Below are positions 1 to 7,853 of a stretch of DNA of 36,158 bases, in pieces. Numbering within the stretch: position 1 is the first letter of the stretch; every line of letters begins with the position of its first letter. The notes beneath the pieces are model-generated. The model had not been told where the DNA came from. It worked only from the letters and a program-made list of their open reading frames with translations, and did no database searches. The stretch is from assembly GCF_004349065.1 (NCBI RefSeq), contig NZ_SMKZ01000064.1, positions 1-36,158 on the forward strand, read 5' to 3'. Both the position numbers and the translations under genes were made by a program. The DNA is from Jiangella asiatica (GTDB taxonomy: Bacteria > Actinomycetota > Actinomycetes > Jiangellales > Jiangellaceae).

Positions 1-222
1 CGGGGTGGGTGTGCGGGTCGGCGACGGGGTCCGGCTCGGCGTCTCGGACGGGATCGTCCCCGGGTCCGAGGTGGACGAGCCGGGCGTGCCGACATCGACC
101 GGGTCGCCGAAGTCGTCACCGACGGACGGCGCGGCGACGAGTGCGCCGACGCCGATCGCGCCGGCGATGACGACGACCAGCGCGGCCACGGTGAGGGTTG
201 CCGCCGACTTCATGGACAGCAT
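1..222 (-). CDS. Membrane-anchored protein with Ser/Thr/Pro-rich linker, partial
   Basis: The reading frame runs off the left edge, so only the first 74 residues are seen. After a short N-terminus (MLSMKSA) comes one hydrophobic segment (about residues 8-31, rich in Val, Ala, Ile and Gly). A low-complexity stretch of Asp, Pro, Ser and Thr follows, ending in repeats of the TPSPTRTPTP type. This is the usual layout of a secreted or single-pass protein whose linker carries an extracellular domain, which lies outside the window. The start at 222 is chosen because a second Met lies only three codons on (213) and no better start is seen upstream. No Shine-Dalgarno is clear. The function is unknown. 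The plus-strand frame over the same DNA looks like a shadow. Confidence 0.55.
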   Translation of the reverse strand, partial: MLSMKSAATLTVAALVVVIAGAIGVGALVAAPSVGDDFGDPVDVGTPGSSTSDPGTIPSETPSRTPSPTRTPTP

Positions 223-254
223 CGTCGGCCCGCCGCGGGAGACGACGATGAGCC

Positions 255-278
255 GCGGATGAGAGAGTTCTCATCCGC
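255..278 (-). terminator. Perfect 10-bp hairpin between two minus-strand genes
   Basis: GCGGATGAGA and TCTCATCCGC are exact inverted repeats separated by GAGT. The hairpin lies 70 bp after the stop of the Kelch lipoprotein gene and 33 bp before the start of the next gene on the same strand. There is no T-run, as is common for terminators in high-GC actinomycetes. An operator for the downstream gene is the alternative. Confidence 0.5.
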
Positions 279-347
279 CGTCGACATCATCGTCGGAGCG
301 CTGGTCACGGGTCGAGTGTCCCACCATCCGGGGCGGAGTGTCCCGGG

Positions 348-1568
348 TCATCCTGGTGGTGGCAGCCGCCAGACCCAGCCCTCGGCCACCAGCTCGCCGT
401 CGGGCCAGCGCGAGCCGCCCCACAAGAACACCGTCGTGCCGTCGGCGGTGTCGGCGAGTGCGACGGCCTGCCCCTGGACGTGGCCGTCCTCCGGCGGGTC
501 GGGCACCCTGCTCCAGGTCAGCGTGGGCACGTCGAGCACCCACGCGCCGGAGACGACGGTCCGCTCGCCGCTGACGTCGCCAGGGACCATGAACCCGTCC
601 AGCGAATCGCGCTCGGCCCGCTCGGGCAGCTCGGACCAGGTGCCGGCGACGGGGTCGAGGAGGCCGGCGTACGGGATCCGGCGGCCCCAGTTGTTGGTCT
701 CGCCGCCGTCGGCGCCGCCCTCGACCGCACTCACCAGGACGTTTCCGACGCGACGGAAGCCGATGCCGGTGAGGACGTCGCCGTCGGGCAGCCGCGACCA
801 CGTGCCCGACGCCGGGTCGAGGGTGGCGGCGCGGACCACCGGCGGGTCGACGCCGGGGTCCGGGACCAGGTCGCTGGTCAGCAGCACGGCGCCGTCGTCG
901 GTGCCGACCAGCCGGCGGTCGAACGACGGCGCGAGCGGGTCGGGCGGGAGCTCGGACCACGTGTCGGTGACGGCGTCGTAGACGAGGTCGGGCGGGATCG
1001 GGTCGCGGGCCGCGCCGCTCCCCCCGGTCTCGTGCGAGCTGAGGTAGGCGACAATCTGCCCGGCCACTGTCGTGAGGCTCCACCAGTCGTCGGCGCCCGG
1101 CGGTGTCAGGGTCGCCCAACTGTCCGCGGCGGCGTCGTAGGCCAGGAACGACCGCAGCAACGCCCCGTCCGCCGGGTATTGCGTCGATAGCAGGTACACG
1201 GTGTCGCCGACGACGGCGGCGGTGTCCGGCCCGGCGCCCACCGGGGCCGGCGCGTCCGAGATCGGTGCCCACGCGTCGGCGACGGGATCGTAGGCCGCAC
1301 CGTCGCGCAGCAGCTCCGGCGGGCCGGCGCAGCCCGCGTTCGGCGGGCACGGCGGACCGTCGCTGCCGCCGATGACCAGGATCGAGTCGCCGACGGTGAC
1401 CGTCAGCGGCGCCTCGCGCGGGCTGAGCGGCGCGTCGGCGACCCGCTCCCAGCCCGACTCCGTCGAATCGCTGTCCGTCCCCGGATCGAACGCGTCCGCA
1501 CCGCAACCCGCCGCGAGCAGGGCCACCAGCCCTGTCGCGGCCACCCACCGTGCCCGTGGCGGCGTCAT
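348..1568 (-). CDS. Kelch-repeat lipoprotein
   Basis: A secreted lipoprotein built from Kelch-type beta-propeller blades. The start at 1568 gives a classic lipoprotein signal: MTPPRAR, a hydrophobic core, then the lipobox LLAAGC, where Cys is lipidated. The longer frame upstream would put 14 extra residues in front. At least six blade signatures of the form YDP-x-x-x-x-W-x-x-L repeat at roughly 50-60 residue spacing (for example AYDPVADAW, AYDAAADSW, VYDAVTDTW, LDPASGTW, LDPVAGTW, LDVPTLTW). Early in the protein is a typical GDSILVIGG strand. Length is 406 residues, enough for a 6-7 bladed propeller. No enzymatic residues of galactose oxidase are evident, so a binding role on the outer face of the membrane is inferred. 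It lies 131 bp downstream of the CPBP protease gene on the same strand. Confidence 0.8.
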   Translation of the reverse strand: MTPPRARWVAATGLVALLAAGCGADAFDPGTDSDSTESGWERVADAPLSPREAPLTVTVGDSILVIGGSDGPPCPPNAGCAGPPELLRDGAAYDPVADAWAPISDAPAPVGAGPDTAAVVGDTVYLLSTQYPADGALLRSFLAYDAAADSWATLTPPGADDWWSLTTVAGQIVAYLSSHETGGSGAARDPIPPDLVYDAVTDTWSELPPDPLAPSFDRRLVGTDDGAVLLTSDLVPDPGVDPPVVRAATLDPASGTWSRLPDGDVLTGIGFRRVGNVLVSAVEGGADGGETNNWGRRIPYAGLLDPVAGTWSELPERAERDSLDGFMVPGDVSGERTVVSGAWVLDVPTLTWSRVPDPPEDGHVQGQAVALADTADGTTVFLWGGSRWPDGELVAEGWVWRLPPPG

Positions 1569-1699
1569 GCACCTTGGACGCGGTGGCCAGCCTGCCCGTT
1601 CCGGCGCCACTCAGCCCTGCACTTGCCACCGACCCCTGCTTCTTCGCGTCCCCTCGCCGTTGGTGAGCGCGGGGCGAACGGGCTTGACGGCCCGTCTGA

Positions 1700-2452
1700 T
1701 CACGGCAGGCCGAGCTCGTCGGCGAAGAGGTCGTAGCCGACGAAGGAGACGATGTCGAGCAGGGAGTGCGCGATGACCAGCGGCATCACCCGGCCCGTCC
1801 GGTGGTACCACCACGCGAAGAGCACGCCCATGAGCGCATTGCCGATCGCCATCCCGAAACCCTGGTACAGGTGGTAGGAGCCGCGCACCGCGGCGCTCAT
1901 GGCGATGACGGCCGGCAGCTCCCAGCCGAGCTGCTTCAGGCGAGTCATGAGGTACCCGACGACGATGACCTCCTCGACCACCGCGTTCTGCAGGGCCGAC
2001 AGGATCAGGACCGGGACGGTCCACCAGTACGCGTCCAGTGCGCTGGGCACCACGGTCGCGCTGACGCCGAGCTCGCGGCCCAGCACGTAGACGCCGATGC
2101 CGGGAAGGCCGACGACGACTGCCAGCCCGGCGCCGACCAGGAGGTCGCGGCGCGGCTGTCCGAGGTCGAACCCGATGGCCCGGGCCGCTGAGCGGCCCGG
2201 CGCCGACAGCAGGTAGAGCGCCAGCACCACCGGCACCAGCGCGAACCCGATGGACAGCAGCTGGTACGTCAGGTCGAGGTACTCGCGGGTGCTCTGCGGC
2301 GCGTTGAGGGTGGCCGTCTGGTCGCGCAGGCTGCCCTCACGGGTCAGCTTGGCGATCAGGCTGACGACGGCGTACACCGCCGACTGCCCGAGCGACAGGC
2401 CCAGGACGATCCAGACCTCGGCCGTGATTCGCCGCCGCGACGGCTGCGTCAT
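1700..2452 (-). CDS. CPBP-family intramembrane glutamic endopeptidase
   Basis: A polytopic membrane protein of 250 residues with the hallmarks of the CPBP (CAAX protease and bacteriocin-processing, Abi/Rce1-type) family. Motif 1 is the EE pair in NAVVEEVIVVGYL, with the usual Arg/Tyr region following. Motif 2 is SYHLYQG, supplying a His. Motif 3 is VIAHSLLD, supplying the third metal or catalytic His. Several hydrophobic helices precede them. The family cleaves within or near the membrane; in bacteria some members process peptides, but no substrate can be named here. The start at 2452 (MTQPSRRR) is preferred over a longer frame whose N-terminus has shadow-like Arg/Pro composition. A GTG about 16 codons upstream is an alternative start. 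Confidence 0.85.
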   Translation of the reverse strand: MTQPSRRRITAEVWIVLGLSLGQSAVYAVVSLIAKLTREGSLRDQTATLNAPQSTREYLDLTYQLLSIGFALVPVVLALYLLSAPGRSAARAIGFDLGQPRRDLLVGAGLAVVVGLPGIGVYVLGRELGVSATVVPSALDAYWWTVPVLILSALQNAVVEEVIVVGYLMTRLKQLGWELPAVIAMSAAVRGSYHLYQGFGMAIGNALMGVLFAWWYHRTGRVMPLVIAHSLLDIVSFVGYDLFADELGLP

Positions 2453-2613
2453 CTGCTCGTCGTGCGTCGCGGGCACCTGCTGACCGACCACGGTTCCGAG
2501 GGTAACCGCGACCGGCCCCGACGCGGGCTCATGCGCGTCAGGGCCGGGAGGTCCGGGCGGGGCTCGTGGCCAGGACGGTGCCTTCACGGCCGGGACGGAC
2601 GGCGTGCCCCCGG

Positions 2614-3039
2614 TCAGCCGGCAACCCGGCGGATCGCCACCGTCTCGACGACGGCGAACCCCGCGACCAGCGCGGCCTGGGCAAGGACCCACACGGTGCC
2701 GGCGGTGGTCAGGTCGAACCAGCCGGCCGCGGCGACGACGACGCTGTCGACCACCCAGACGGCGTTGATCGCGACGACGCCCCACAGCCAGGCGACCGGG
2801 ACGACGCGCCGTGTCGACAGCGCCACCAGGACGGCGCCGGCCAGGACGAGGAACGCGCCGGCCGGGTACAGCAGCGCGGTCGGCAGGCCGAGCCGGTCGC
2901 CGATCCACCCGGCCGCGACGAGGTAGGCCAGGCCGTTCAGCCCGGTGCCGACGCCATCGAGCTCGAGGACCCAGCGCAGCAGCGGGGTCTCCCGGACCCG
3001 GGCGACGGAGGCGGTGCGGGCGACGGTGTTCGTGGTCAT
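2614..3039 (-). CDS. Small four-helix membrane protein, unknown function
   Basis: 141 residues with about four hydrophobic segments separated by short loops; a soluble N-terminus of about 25 residues precedes the first. The start at 3039 has a good Shine-Dalgarno (AAGGAG) about 10 bases upstream. The composition and layout resemble small actinobacterial integral membrane proteins of unknown role; no catalytic motif is visible. Upstream lie the clustered direct and inverted repeats at 3104-3175, which are candidate regulatory sites for this gene. Before prophage insertion this gene lay directly downstream of the interrupted host membrane-protein gene on the same strand. Confidence 0.7.
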   Translation of the reverse strand: MTTNTVARTASVARVRETPLLRWVLELDGVGTGLNGLAYLVAAGWIGDRLGLPTALLYPAGAFLVLAGAVLVALSTRRVVPVAWLWGVVAINAVWVVDSVVVAAAGWFDLTTAGTVWVLAQAALVAGFAVVETVAIRRVAG

Positions 3040-3103
3040 GAGGACCAGCTCCTTGAGTGAGGTGCGAATGCGTGTCGGACACCGCCCACCGTCGCCGGCA
3101 GAC

Positions 3104-3175
3104 CACTGCCACCTGCAGACCTGGCACTGCCAATCACTGCCAGTTCGCCCGCGCGGGGAGTCAGCGGGGAGTCAG
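3104..3175. repeat. Cluster of short direct and inverted repeats
   Basis: CACTGCCA occurs three times (3104-3111, 3125-3132, 3135-3142). The middle copy sits in the perfect dyad TGGCACTGCCA (3122-3132). CGGGGAGTCAG is then duplicated head to tail (3154-3164 and 3165-3175), overlapping the stop codon of the interrupted host gene. The cluster is upstream of the small membrane protein gene and may hold operator sites. Confidence 0.6.
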
Positions 3176-3363
3176 TCGTCGCGCGAGCGCAGGTCCAGCG
3201 CCACCACCCGGGCCGCCGCGTTCTGCCAGTTGTAGAGGGTCCGCTCCGGCACGTAGCGGCGCAGCCAGTCGAACGCCCGGCGCGAGGTGTCGTCCAGGCC
3301 GCTGAGGTCGGGCTGGCGGCGGTACGGACGGATGCCGGCCACGTACGGGAAGTACAGGGCGTT
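3172..3363 (-). pseudogene. 3' fragment of host membrane-protein gene cut by the prophage
   Basis: This 63-codon piece (NALYFPYVAG to LDLRSRDD) has strong GC-third-position coding bias and the look of a real C-terminus, but no start of its own: upstream in the frame the codon usage collapses exactly where prophage DNA begins. It completes the truncated gene at 20467-21684. There the last host-like residues are EEWRYYN; here the sequence resumes with N-ALYF. Joining at the Asn codon (AA shared, minus strand) keeps the frame and gives a protein of about 439 residues. The fragment is rich in aromatic residues (FDWLRRYVPERTLYNWQ), like a small helical cytoplasmic domain. It is probably not expressed in the lysogen. 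Confidence 0.85.
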
Positions 3364-3392
3364 CCAGAAGGTGGGGTCAGTCCATACGTTCA
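3335..3392. other. attL: attL (left prophage junction)
   Basis: Host coding sequence ends and prophage sequence starts at the dinucleotide TT (3362-3363, plus strand; AA on the coding strand of the host gene). The same TT is at 20555-20556. Around the cores the two junctions share only scattered matches (CAG, TT, AG-AG), as expected for a serine integrase, which needs only a 2-bp identical core. The phage-side arm carries TATGGAC (minus strand), mirrored at attR. Confidence 0.75.
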
Positions 3393-3401
3393 GGAGGGCC
3401 G

Positions 3402-3524
3402 ATGTCCACGACCAACGCACCCCTGCGCCAGCGTAAGCTCCAGAGCCTCGACCGACTGCTGGTGTGGCTCCCTCACATCACCTACCCGATCGCGTTCGTG
3501 ATCTTCGCGGTGTCGACACGATGA
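3402..3524 (+). CDS. 40-residue membrane ORF at the prophage edge
   Basis: A short reading frame that begins 39 bp inside the prophage. It has a perfect AGGAGG Shine-Dalgarno at 3392-3397, five bases from its ATG, which argues that it is translated. The N-terminal half is basic (PLRQRKLQSLDR), the C-terminal half hydrophobic (LPHITYPIAFVIFAVS), consistent with one membrane segment. Its stop overlaps the ATG of the matrixin gene (ATGA at 3521-3524), so the two are translationally coupled. It could be a leader that couples translation, a small partner of the protease, or a holin-like peptide; the sequence does not decide. A weak TACGTT (3385-3390) just upstream could serve as a -10. Confidence 0.6.
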   Translation: MSTTNAPLRQRKLQSLDRLLVWLPHITYPIAFVIFAVSTR

Positions 3525-4072
3525 TCCGCGACCCGAAGTTCTACGCCCTGCTGGGCATCGCGGTCCTGCTCTCGCTGATCCTCGTGGTCCTGCTCGCCGA
3601 CCGCGGCGTCGTGGCTCCCCCCGAGCCGCAGCCGGCGCCCTACAGCACCGGCGACCGGCTGGAGGGCACCGACCCGGTGCTGTGCATCGAGGACCACACC
3701 AGCGGCTTCCCCGTCGCCCAGGCGGCCGCCGAGTTCGAGGGTCTCGTGCGGATGGTCGTGGAGGACGACTGCAGCGGGCAGCCGAACGCTGTGCTCGTCG
3801 CCCTGGTGATCCGCGACGACGAGAGCTGGTCCGGCTGGTACAACGGGCCGAACCCGTCCCGCGACGGCGCCGCGTTGATCTCGCTGAACGTCGCCGAGGC
3901 GTTCCGGCTCGACGCGCGCGGCTGGCGGATGGTCCTCGTGCACGAGCTCGGCCACGCCGCCGGCCTCGACCACACCTTCGAGGGCGAGTCGGTCATGGAC
4001 CCGCTCGACTACAGCGACCACGACGGCCTGACCGAGTCGGACCGGCGCCAGCTTGCGGAGATGTACGGGTAG
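3521..4072 (+). CDS. Membrane-anchored matrixin-type zinc metalloprotease
   Basis: 183 residues. A single N-terminal membrane anchor (about residues 9-26) places the catalytic domain outside the cell. The domain carries the full metzincin signature HELGHAAGLDH (three zinc-binding His and the general-base Glu, about residues 140-150), followed by a Met-turn-like SVMDP. This identifies a matrixin-like peptidase (M10 type). There is a Cys pair in the propeptide-like region (LCIEDH and DDCSG). The gene starts at ATG 3521, overlapping the stop of the upstream small ORF. It is convergent with the tail fibre gene, with one base between their stops. Beside attL and on the opposite strand from the structural genes, it has the position of a cargo (moron) gene. 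Roles in lysogen surface proteolysis, exclusion or lysis are all possible. Confidence 0.85.
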   Translation: MIRDPKFYALLGIAVLLSLILVVLLADRGVVAPPEPQPAPYSTGDRLEGTDPVLCIEDHTSGFPVAQAAAEFEGLVRMVVEDDCSGQPNAVLVALVIRDDESWSGWYNGPNPSRDGAALISLNVAEAFRLDARGWRMVLVHELGHAAGLDHTFEGESVMDPLDYSDHDGLTESDRRQLAEMYG

Positions 4073-4073
4073 C

Positions 4074-5069
4074 TCAGGCGCCCATGCCGCTGATGACCCA
4101 CCAGTTGGTTCCGTCGTAGACAACGGTGCGGAGCCCCAGAGGGCTTTCGATGCCGATGGTCGGTGTGCCGTCGATGTTGGCCCCGGAGCCGTCGATGGTG
4201 ATGCCGAGCGTGCCGGCGACCTGCTTGATCGTGAAGACCTTGCCGGCTGGCGCGTCGGTGGGCAGGTTGACTGCTGTGTCGTTGACGTTGCCCGTAGTGT
4301 CGATCAGCTGAACTGTGGGCGAGTCGGCTGCCAGGTTGACGGTTTCGCCGGTTTGGGTGGTGACGGTGAGGTGTCCACCACCAACGCCGGCCACGGCAGA
4401 GTCGACGTACGCCTTGGTGGCCGTGGAGATGGGCTTGTCGGCGTCGCTGGTGTTATCGACGTTGCCGAGCCCGACGTCGGCCTTCACGAGCGTGACCGCG
4501 CCGGTGTGGCCGTTGACCGAGATGACGCCGGTCGCCGCCTCGAACTTCTGCCAGACCGCGCCCTCGTAGACGACCAGGTCGCCCACGTCGAAGGTGATCG
4601 ACCCGGAGCCGAGATCCTGTGAGCCGGCGACGTGCACCCGGTACATGTCGCCGGCCGCCCCGGTCCCGTCGGCGAGCGTCGGCGTGTTCGTGCTGGCATC
4701 CCAGTTGCCGTGGTAGTTCAGGCCACTGATCGGCATCTGAGCCAGCTTGATGAGTCCGGAGCCGTCGAGCACCGGCACACCATTGGCCGCGTCCGTGGTG
4801 AGCGACAGAACGACGTCATCGCCGTTCGGGGTGACGACCAGCGGCGGGTCAGCGGTCACCTGGTCGCTGGCGTTGCCGCCCAGGGTCGTGATGGGCGTGG
4901 CGACGCCGTCAACGACCGCGTAGAGCGCCACGCGCCCCACCAGGTCGCCGTCAGCGGTCCGCGGGAAGCCGTCGACCTCCTCGCCCTGCAGTGCGGTGGC
5001 TGGGTCGCCGTCGGCGTACGGGACGGCGCGGCCGACGAGCTGGCCGTCAGCGGTTCGAGCGGGTGCCAT
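4074..5069 (-). CDS. Tail fibre protein
   Basis: 331 residues, last gene of the structural operon. The N-terminus holds two copies of RTADG(Q/D)LVGR about 32 residues apart (around residues 5 and 37), probably the tail-attachment region. Residues about 115-180 have the GNWDASTNTP ... DMYRV ... GDLVVYEG-xx-W pattern common in phage tail fibres. Residues about 185-225 carry GHTGAVTL and NVDNTSDADKPIS followed by YVDSAV, a widespread trimeric fibre signature. The C-terminal third is a beta-rich domain ending in GTNWWVISG, like other fibre tips that contact the host. The start at 5069 has an AGGAGGT Shine-Dalgarno about 8 bases upstream. A 38-bp gap separates it from the preceding tail gene. Confidence 0.85.
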   Translation of the reverse strand: MAPARTADGQLVGRAVPYADGDPATALQGEEVDGFPRTADGDLVGRVALYAVVDGVATPITTLGGNASDQVTADPPLVVTPNGDDVVLSLTTDAANGVPVLDGSGLIKLAQMPISGLNYHGNWDASTNTPTLADGTGAAGDMYRVHVAGSQDLGSGSITFDVGDLVVYEGAVWQKFEAATGVISVNGHTGAVTLVKADVGLGNVDNTSDADKPISTATKAYVDSAVAGVGGGHLTVTTQTGETVNLAADSPTVQLIDTTGNVNDTAVNLPTDAPAGKVFTIKQVAGTLGITIDGSGANIDGTPTIGIESPLGLRTVVYDGTNWWVISGMGA

Positions 5070-5107
5070 TGCGCGTGACCTCCTGATATGTACTGGGCGT
5101 GTCTCCG

Positions 5108-5785
5108 TCAGGAGACCGCCATCGCCTGCCACGAGACCGGGATATTCGACCAGCTCGTCGTGCTGCCCGTGGAGTTGAAGATGAACAGCGTGAAGCCGGT
5201 GGTGGTGACGCTGATCGCCCGGCTGTGATGCTGGGCCGTCGCCCCCGATCCGCTGACGATCTCGGTGGTCACTGCGGGCGGCGCATCGAACGTCCGGCCG
5301 AAGCTCACGTTCTGCGTATGCGTGGTTTGCGAGGTGAACGACACGGTGGCGATGCCGGCCGCTGCGTCCGGCGGGCTCGTCGTCTCTGCCCAGTCCGACC
5401 AGACGTCCGCGGCCGCACGCCAGTGCCGCACCCACTGCTGCGCCGTTTCCTGCGATCCGACCTTGAAGAACTGCTGCACCGTCCGGGCGGAAGTCGGATG
5501 CCGGAAGGTGACCACGAAACCGAAGTTCTCCGGCCACGTGTTGTCCCCGGACACGTTGCTGACCGATAGCCCGATCGGGTATGCGGTCTCGTCGGTCGAT
5601 GCCGGAGGCGCCGCCGGGATCTGCGACGACATGAACTGACCCAGCAGGGCGACGTTTCCGCTCGACCGGGTGTCGATCCCGTCTACCGTCTCCTCGATGG
5701 CGCGGAAGCCGGCGTCGATCTGGTCCGGGCCGTCCGGCTCGTCGTCGAGGGTGGGGACCGGCCAGCCGTAGATGGGCGTGTTCAT
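5108..5785 (-). CDS. Minor tail protein, probable receptor-binding or pre-fibre protein
   Basis: 225 residues. The N-terminus (MNTPIYGWPVP ... DQIDAGFRAIEETVD) is typical of short actinophage tail proteins that sit before the fibre: a Trp/Pro strand, then a helix ending in a register of acidic residues. The C-terminal part is beta-rich, with many Ser and Thr. The middle (FGFVVTFRHPTSARTVQQFF ending WSDWAE) resembles the head-like repeat found in prophage tail fibres where the structure reports a trimeric beta-fold. The ATG at 5785 overlaps the stop of the gene before it (ATGA) and has AGAGGAA upstream. It probably forms part of the tail tip with the fibre. The family is not identified more exactly. 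Confidence 0.7.
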   Translation of the reverse strand: MNTPIYGWPVPTLDDEPDGPDQIDAGFRAIEETVDGIDTRSSGNVALLGQFMSSQIPAAPPASTDETAYPIGLSVSNVSGDNTWPENFGFVVTFRHPTSARTVQQFFKVGSQETAQQWVRHWRAAADVWSDWAETTSPPDAAAGIATVSFTSQTTHTQNVSFGRTFDAPPAVTTEIVSGSGATAQHHSRAISVTTTGFTLFIFNSTGSTTSWSNIPVSWQAMAVS

Positions 5786-6723
5786 GGCGTTCCTCTCTTG
5801 GTGACTGAATACGGCATGCCGATGACCAAGCCGGAGCCGCCGGTCCTGCGCAGCTGCAGCTCCAGCGTCCAGAACCCGTACGGCGTCATGACGGGGTCCG
5901 GGAGGAGGCGAGGACCGAGGTCGACGATCTGGGCCGTGGTGCCGGAGAACGCCTCCGTGCTGCCGAGCTGGTGGCCGCCGACCAACACCCGAACGGCGCC
6001 CCCCGTGGCTTCCGGAGCGCACCAGCAGCGCATGGCCACATGCAGTGCTGGGTGCGTCACATAGAGGCGCCCGAGCCAGACGGTCGTGTATGCAGTGGAG
6101 TCGACCGAACTGTTGCCGAGCGAGGACACCGGGTACACCGGGACGTCCATGTAGGGGCGGTCGAGCATGCCGGCCGGCCCGGCGTCGGTGGCCAGAGCCC
6201 GGACGCCCTCGTGGTCGGAGATGCGCACGATCGGCGGTGCGTTCGGCTCTGGCGGCGCGATGCCGAACAGGTCTCGCCGGTCGTCCTGCTGGACCACCAA
6301 CCCCTGGCCGACGATCTCGCCGGTGTCCTCGATGATCAGCTGTCCTGCGATCATGTGCGGGACGCCGTTGGGGTGGTAGGTGACGATCTCGCCGCCGCCG
6401 GCCGAGGTGCGGCGGATGCGGACGGTGGCGCGGCCGGCGCCGTCGCGCACCACGATCTCGCCAGGGTCGGTGGAGATGCGCCCCAGCACGAAGTACTGCG
6501 ACTTCACACGCAGGACGCCCACGACGTCGCCGACCTGAATGGCCAGGGCCTCGGTGCGCATCAGGAACGGCACGCCCGTGATCGAGGTGCCGGCGATGAC
6601 GATGGCGTTGTGCCCGGTGTCGGTCTCCCACTGGGTCACGATGCCGGACCGGAACCCGATGTCACCCTCGCCGGCAGACACCAGCCGCGTGAGCGCGGTG
6701 GTCAGATCGTCCTGGGTGCTCAT
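5782..6723 (-). CDS. Minor tail protein, baseplate or spike-like
   Basis: 313 residues. The N-terminal 100 residues contain an OB-like beta pattern (GIVTQWETDTGHNAIVIAG, GVPFL, GDVVGVLRVKSQYFVLGRI) like the spike-hub or gpV-type proteins of long-tailed phages. After a linker with IIEDTGEIVGQGLVV comes a beta-rich C-terminal domain. The ATG overlaps the stop of the preceding gene and its stop overlaps the next ATG, so it is embedded in a translationally coupled run. Assignment as a tail tip component is by position and pattern; no catalytic motif is visible. Confidence 0.72.
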   Translation of the reverse strand: MSTQDDLTTALTRLVSAGEGDIGFRSGIVTQWETDTGHNAIVIAGTSITGVPFLMRTEALAIQVGDVVGVLRVKSQYFVLGRISTDPGEIVVRDGAGRATVRIRRTSAGGGEIVTYHPNGVPHMIAGQLIIEDTGEIVGQGLVVQQDDRRDLFGIAPPEPNAPPIVRISDHEGVRALATDAGPAGMLDRPYMDVPVYPVSSLGNSSVDSTAYTTVWLGRLYVTHPALHVAMRCWCAPEATGGAVRVLVGGHQLGSTEAFSGTTAQIVDLGPRLLPDPVMTPYGFWTLELQLRRTGGSGLVIGMPYSVTKRGTP

Positions 6724-7853
6724 GACAGCCCGATCTCGATGCTGGTCTGGTCCTTCGTGGTCGCCGTCAGCGGCTCACCGGCAGTGAGCGGGATGGTGAC
6801 CGTCTGCAGCGTGTGGATGTAGTCGTGGTCCCGCGTGAGCACGCGGACCGGGTCGAAGGGCTCCAGGGCCGGGTTGGGCACCGCGGCGAGGTCGAGCGAG
6901 AACGGCAGCCCGAGGTTGTCGCGCAGCATCTTGGCGGCGGCGGCCTGCGCCTGCTGGGTGGTGGTGAGGAACTGCGAGGAGTAGAACCGCGGCACCTTCC
7001 CGAAGGTCAGACCGTACTGGTTCACACCATGCCAGTACGTGGGCGACGCCGGGTCGTCGTCGACGGCCAGCGCCCGGACGGGGACTGTCTGGTCCGCGCC
7101 TTCACCGGTGGCTACGACGCCGTTGTAGACGCCCTCGCGGGTGAGCTCCCGGGACATCTCCACCAGGACGCCGTTGCGGCCGGCGTTGACCTCGAACACC
7201 GGCTCCGCGGGGTCGGGCCGGTCCTTGACGACGAAGATCCCCCGGTAGTCGACGTAGAAGTCCTTGGCCATCGCGTCGGCCAGGTCGCGCAGGAAGGCGT
7301 ACCGGTCCTCCTCGGCGACCATGTTGCGGTTGAACACCACCGAGGTCATGTCGAAGTCGGCGTCGATGACCGCCGACGGGTACACGTCGAGGATCAGCTG
7401 CTCGAACGCCTCCTGCAGGGTGGTGCCGAGCGCGAACTGCACGGGCGCGACCAGGCGCCCGTCCACGATCGCGGCCATCCGGTCCTTGGCGGTCACCTCG
7501 ACCTCACCGAGCGGTGCTGCATCCTGGGCCGGCGACTCGACACGGAAGTAGCCGAGGCTCACCCATTCCACGTGACGGTCGCCGAACTCGATGCCGCGCC
7601 GGACGAACAGCTCCTGCCCGTACGGCGCGAGCACGTCGGTGTGGTCGTTGGGCCACAGTGCCGGCTCGGTGGTCAGGTCGAGGCTGGCGCGGACGTCGGC
7701 GGTGCCGTCGGACACGACGTTGCCGCCCAGGATCTTGATCTGTGTGCCGGTGGGGTTGACGCCGGTCTGGTGGCCGGGCACGGCGATCACCTCGGCGCGC
7801 ATCTTGTGCGAGTCGCGCACCGCGTCGAGGAACTGCTGGCTAACCGGCCTCAT
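6720..7853 (-). CDS. Minor tail protein, tail hub-like
   Basis: 377 residues. The opening (MRPVSQQFLDAVRDSHK) and the following strand-rich domain are typical of the DUF5047-type minor tail proteins of Streptomyces and related phages, which form the hub below the distal tail ring. A second domain (GTTLQEAFEQLILDVYP ... FLRDLADAMAKDFYVDYRG) has the helix and strand pattern of gp27-like hubs. The C-terminal region (TTTQQAQAAAAKMLRDNLG, then NPALEPFDPVRV) matches the usual end of this family. The start at 7853 overlaps the previous stop as ATGA. It most likely connects the distal tail ring to the spike protein encoded next. Confidence 0.8.
   Translation of the reverse strand: MRPVSQQFLDAVRDSHKMRAEVIAVPGHQTGVNPTGTQIKILGGNVVSDGTADVRASLDLTTEPALWPNDHTDVLAPYGQELFVRRGIEFGDRHVEWVSLGYFRVESPAQDAAPLGEVEVTAKDRMAAIVDGRLVAPVQFALGTTLQEAFEQLILDVYPSAVIDADFDMTSVVFNRNMVAEEDRYAFLRDLADAMAKDFYVDYRGIFVVKDRPDPAEPVFEVNAGRNGVLVEMSRELTREGVYNGVVATGEGADQTVPVRALAVDDDPASPTYWHGVNQYGLTFGKVPRFYSSQFLTTTQQAQAAAAKMLRDNLGLPFSLDLAAVPNPALEPFDPVRVLTRDHDYIHTLQTVTIPLTAGEPLTATTKDQTSIEIGLS

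Noticed and set aside
271-1629. 452-codon minus-strand frame over the Kelch gene
   Set aside because: Arg/Gly/Ala-rich shadow in another frame of the same strand; the lipobox and propeller motifs are only in the 348-1568 frame.
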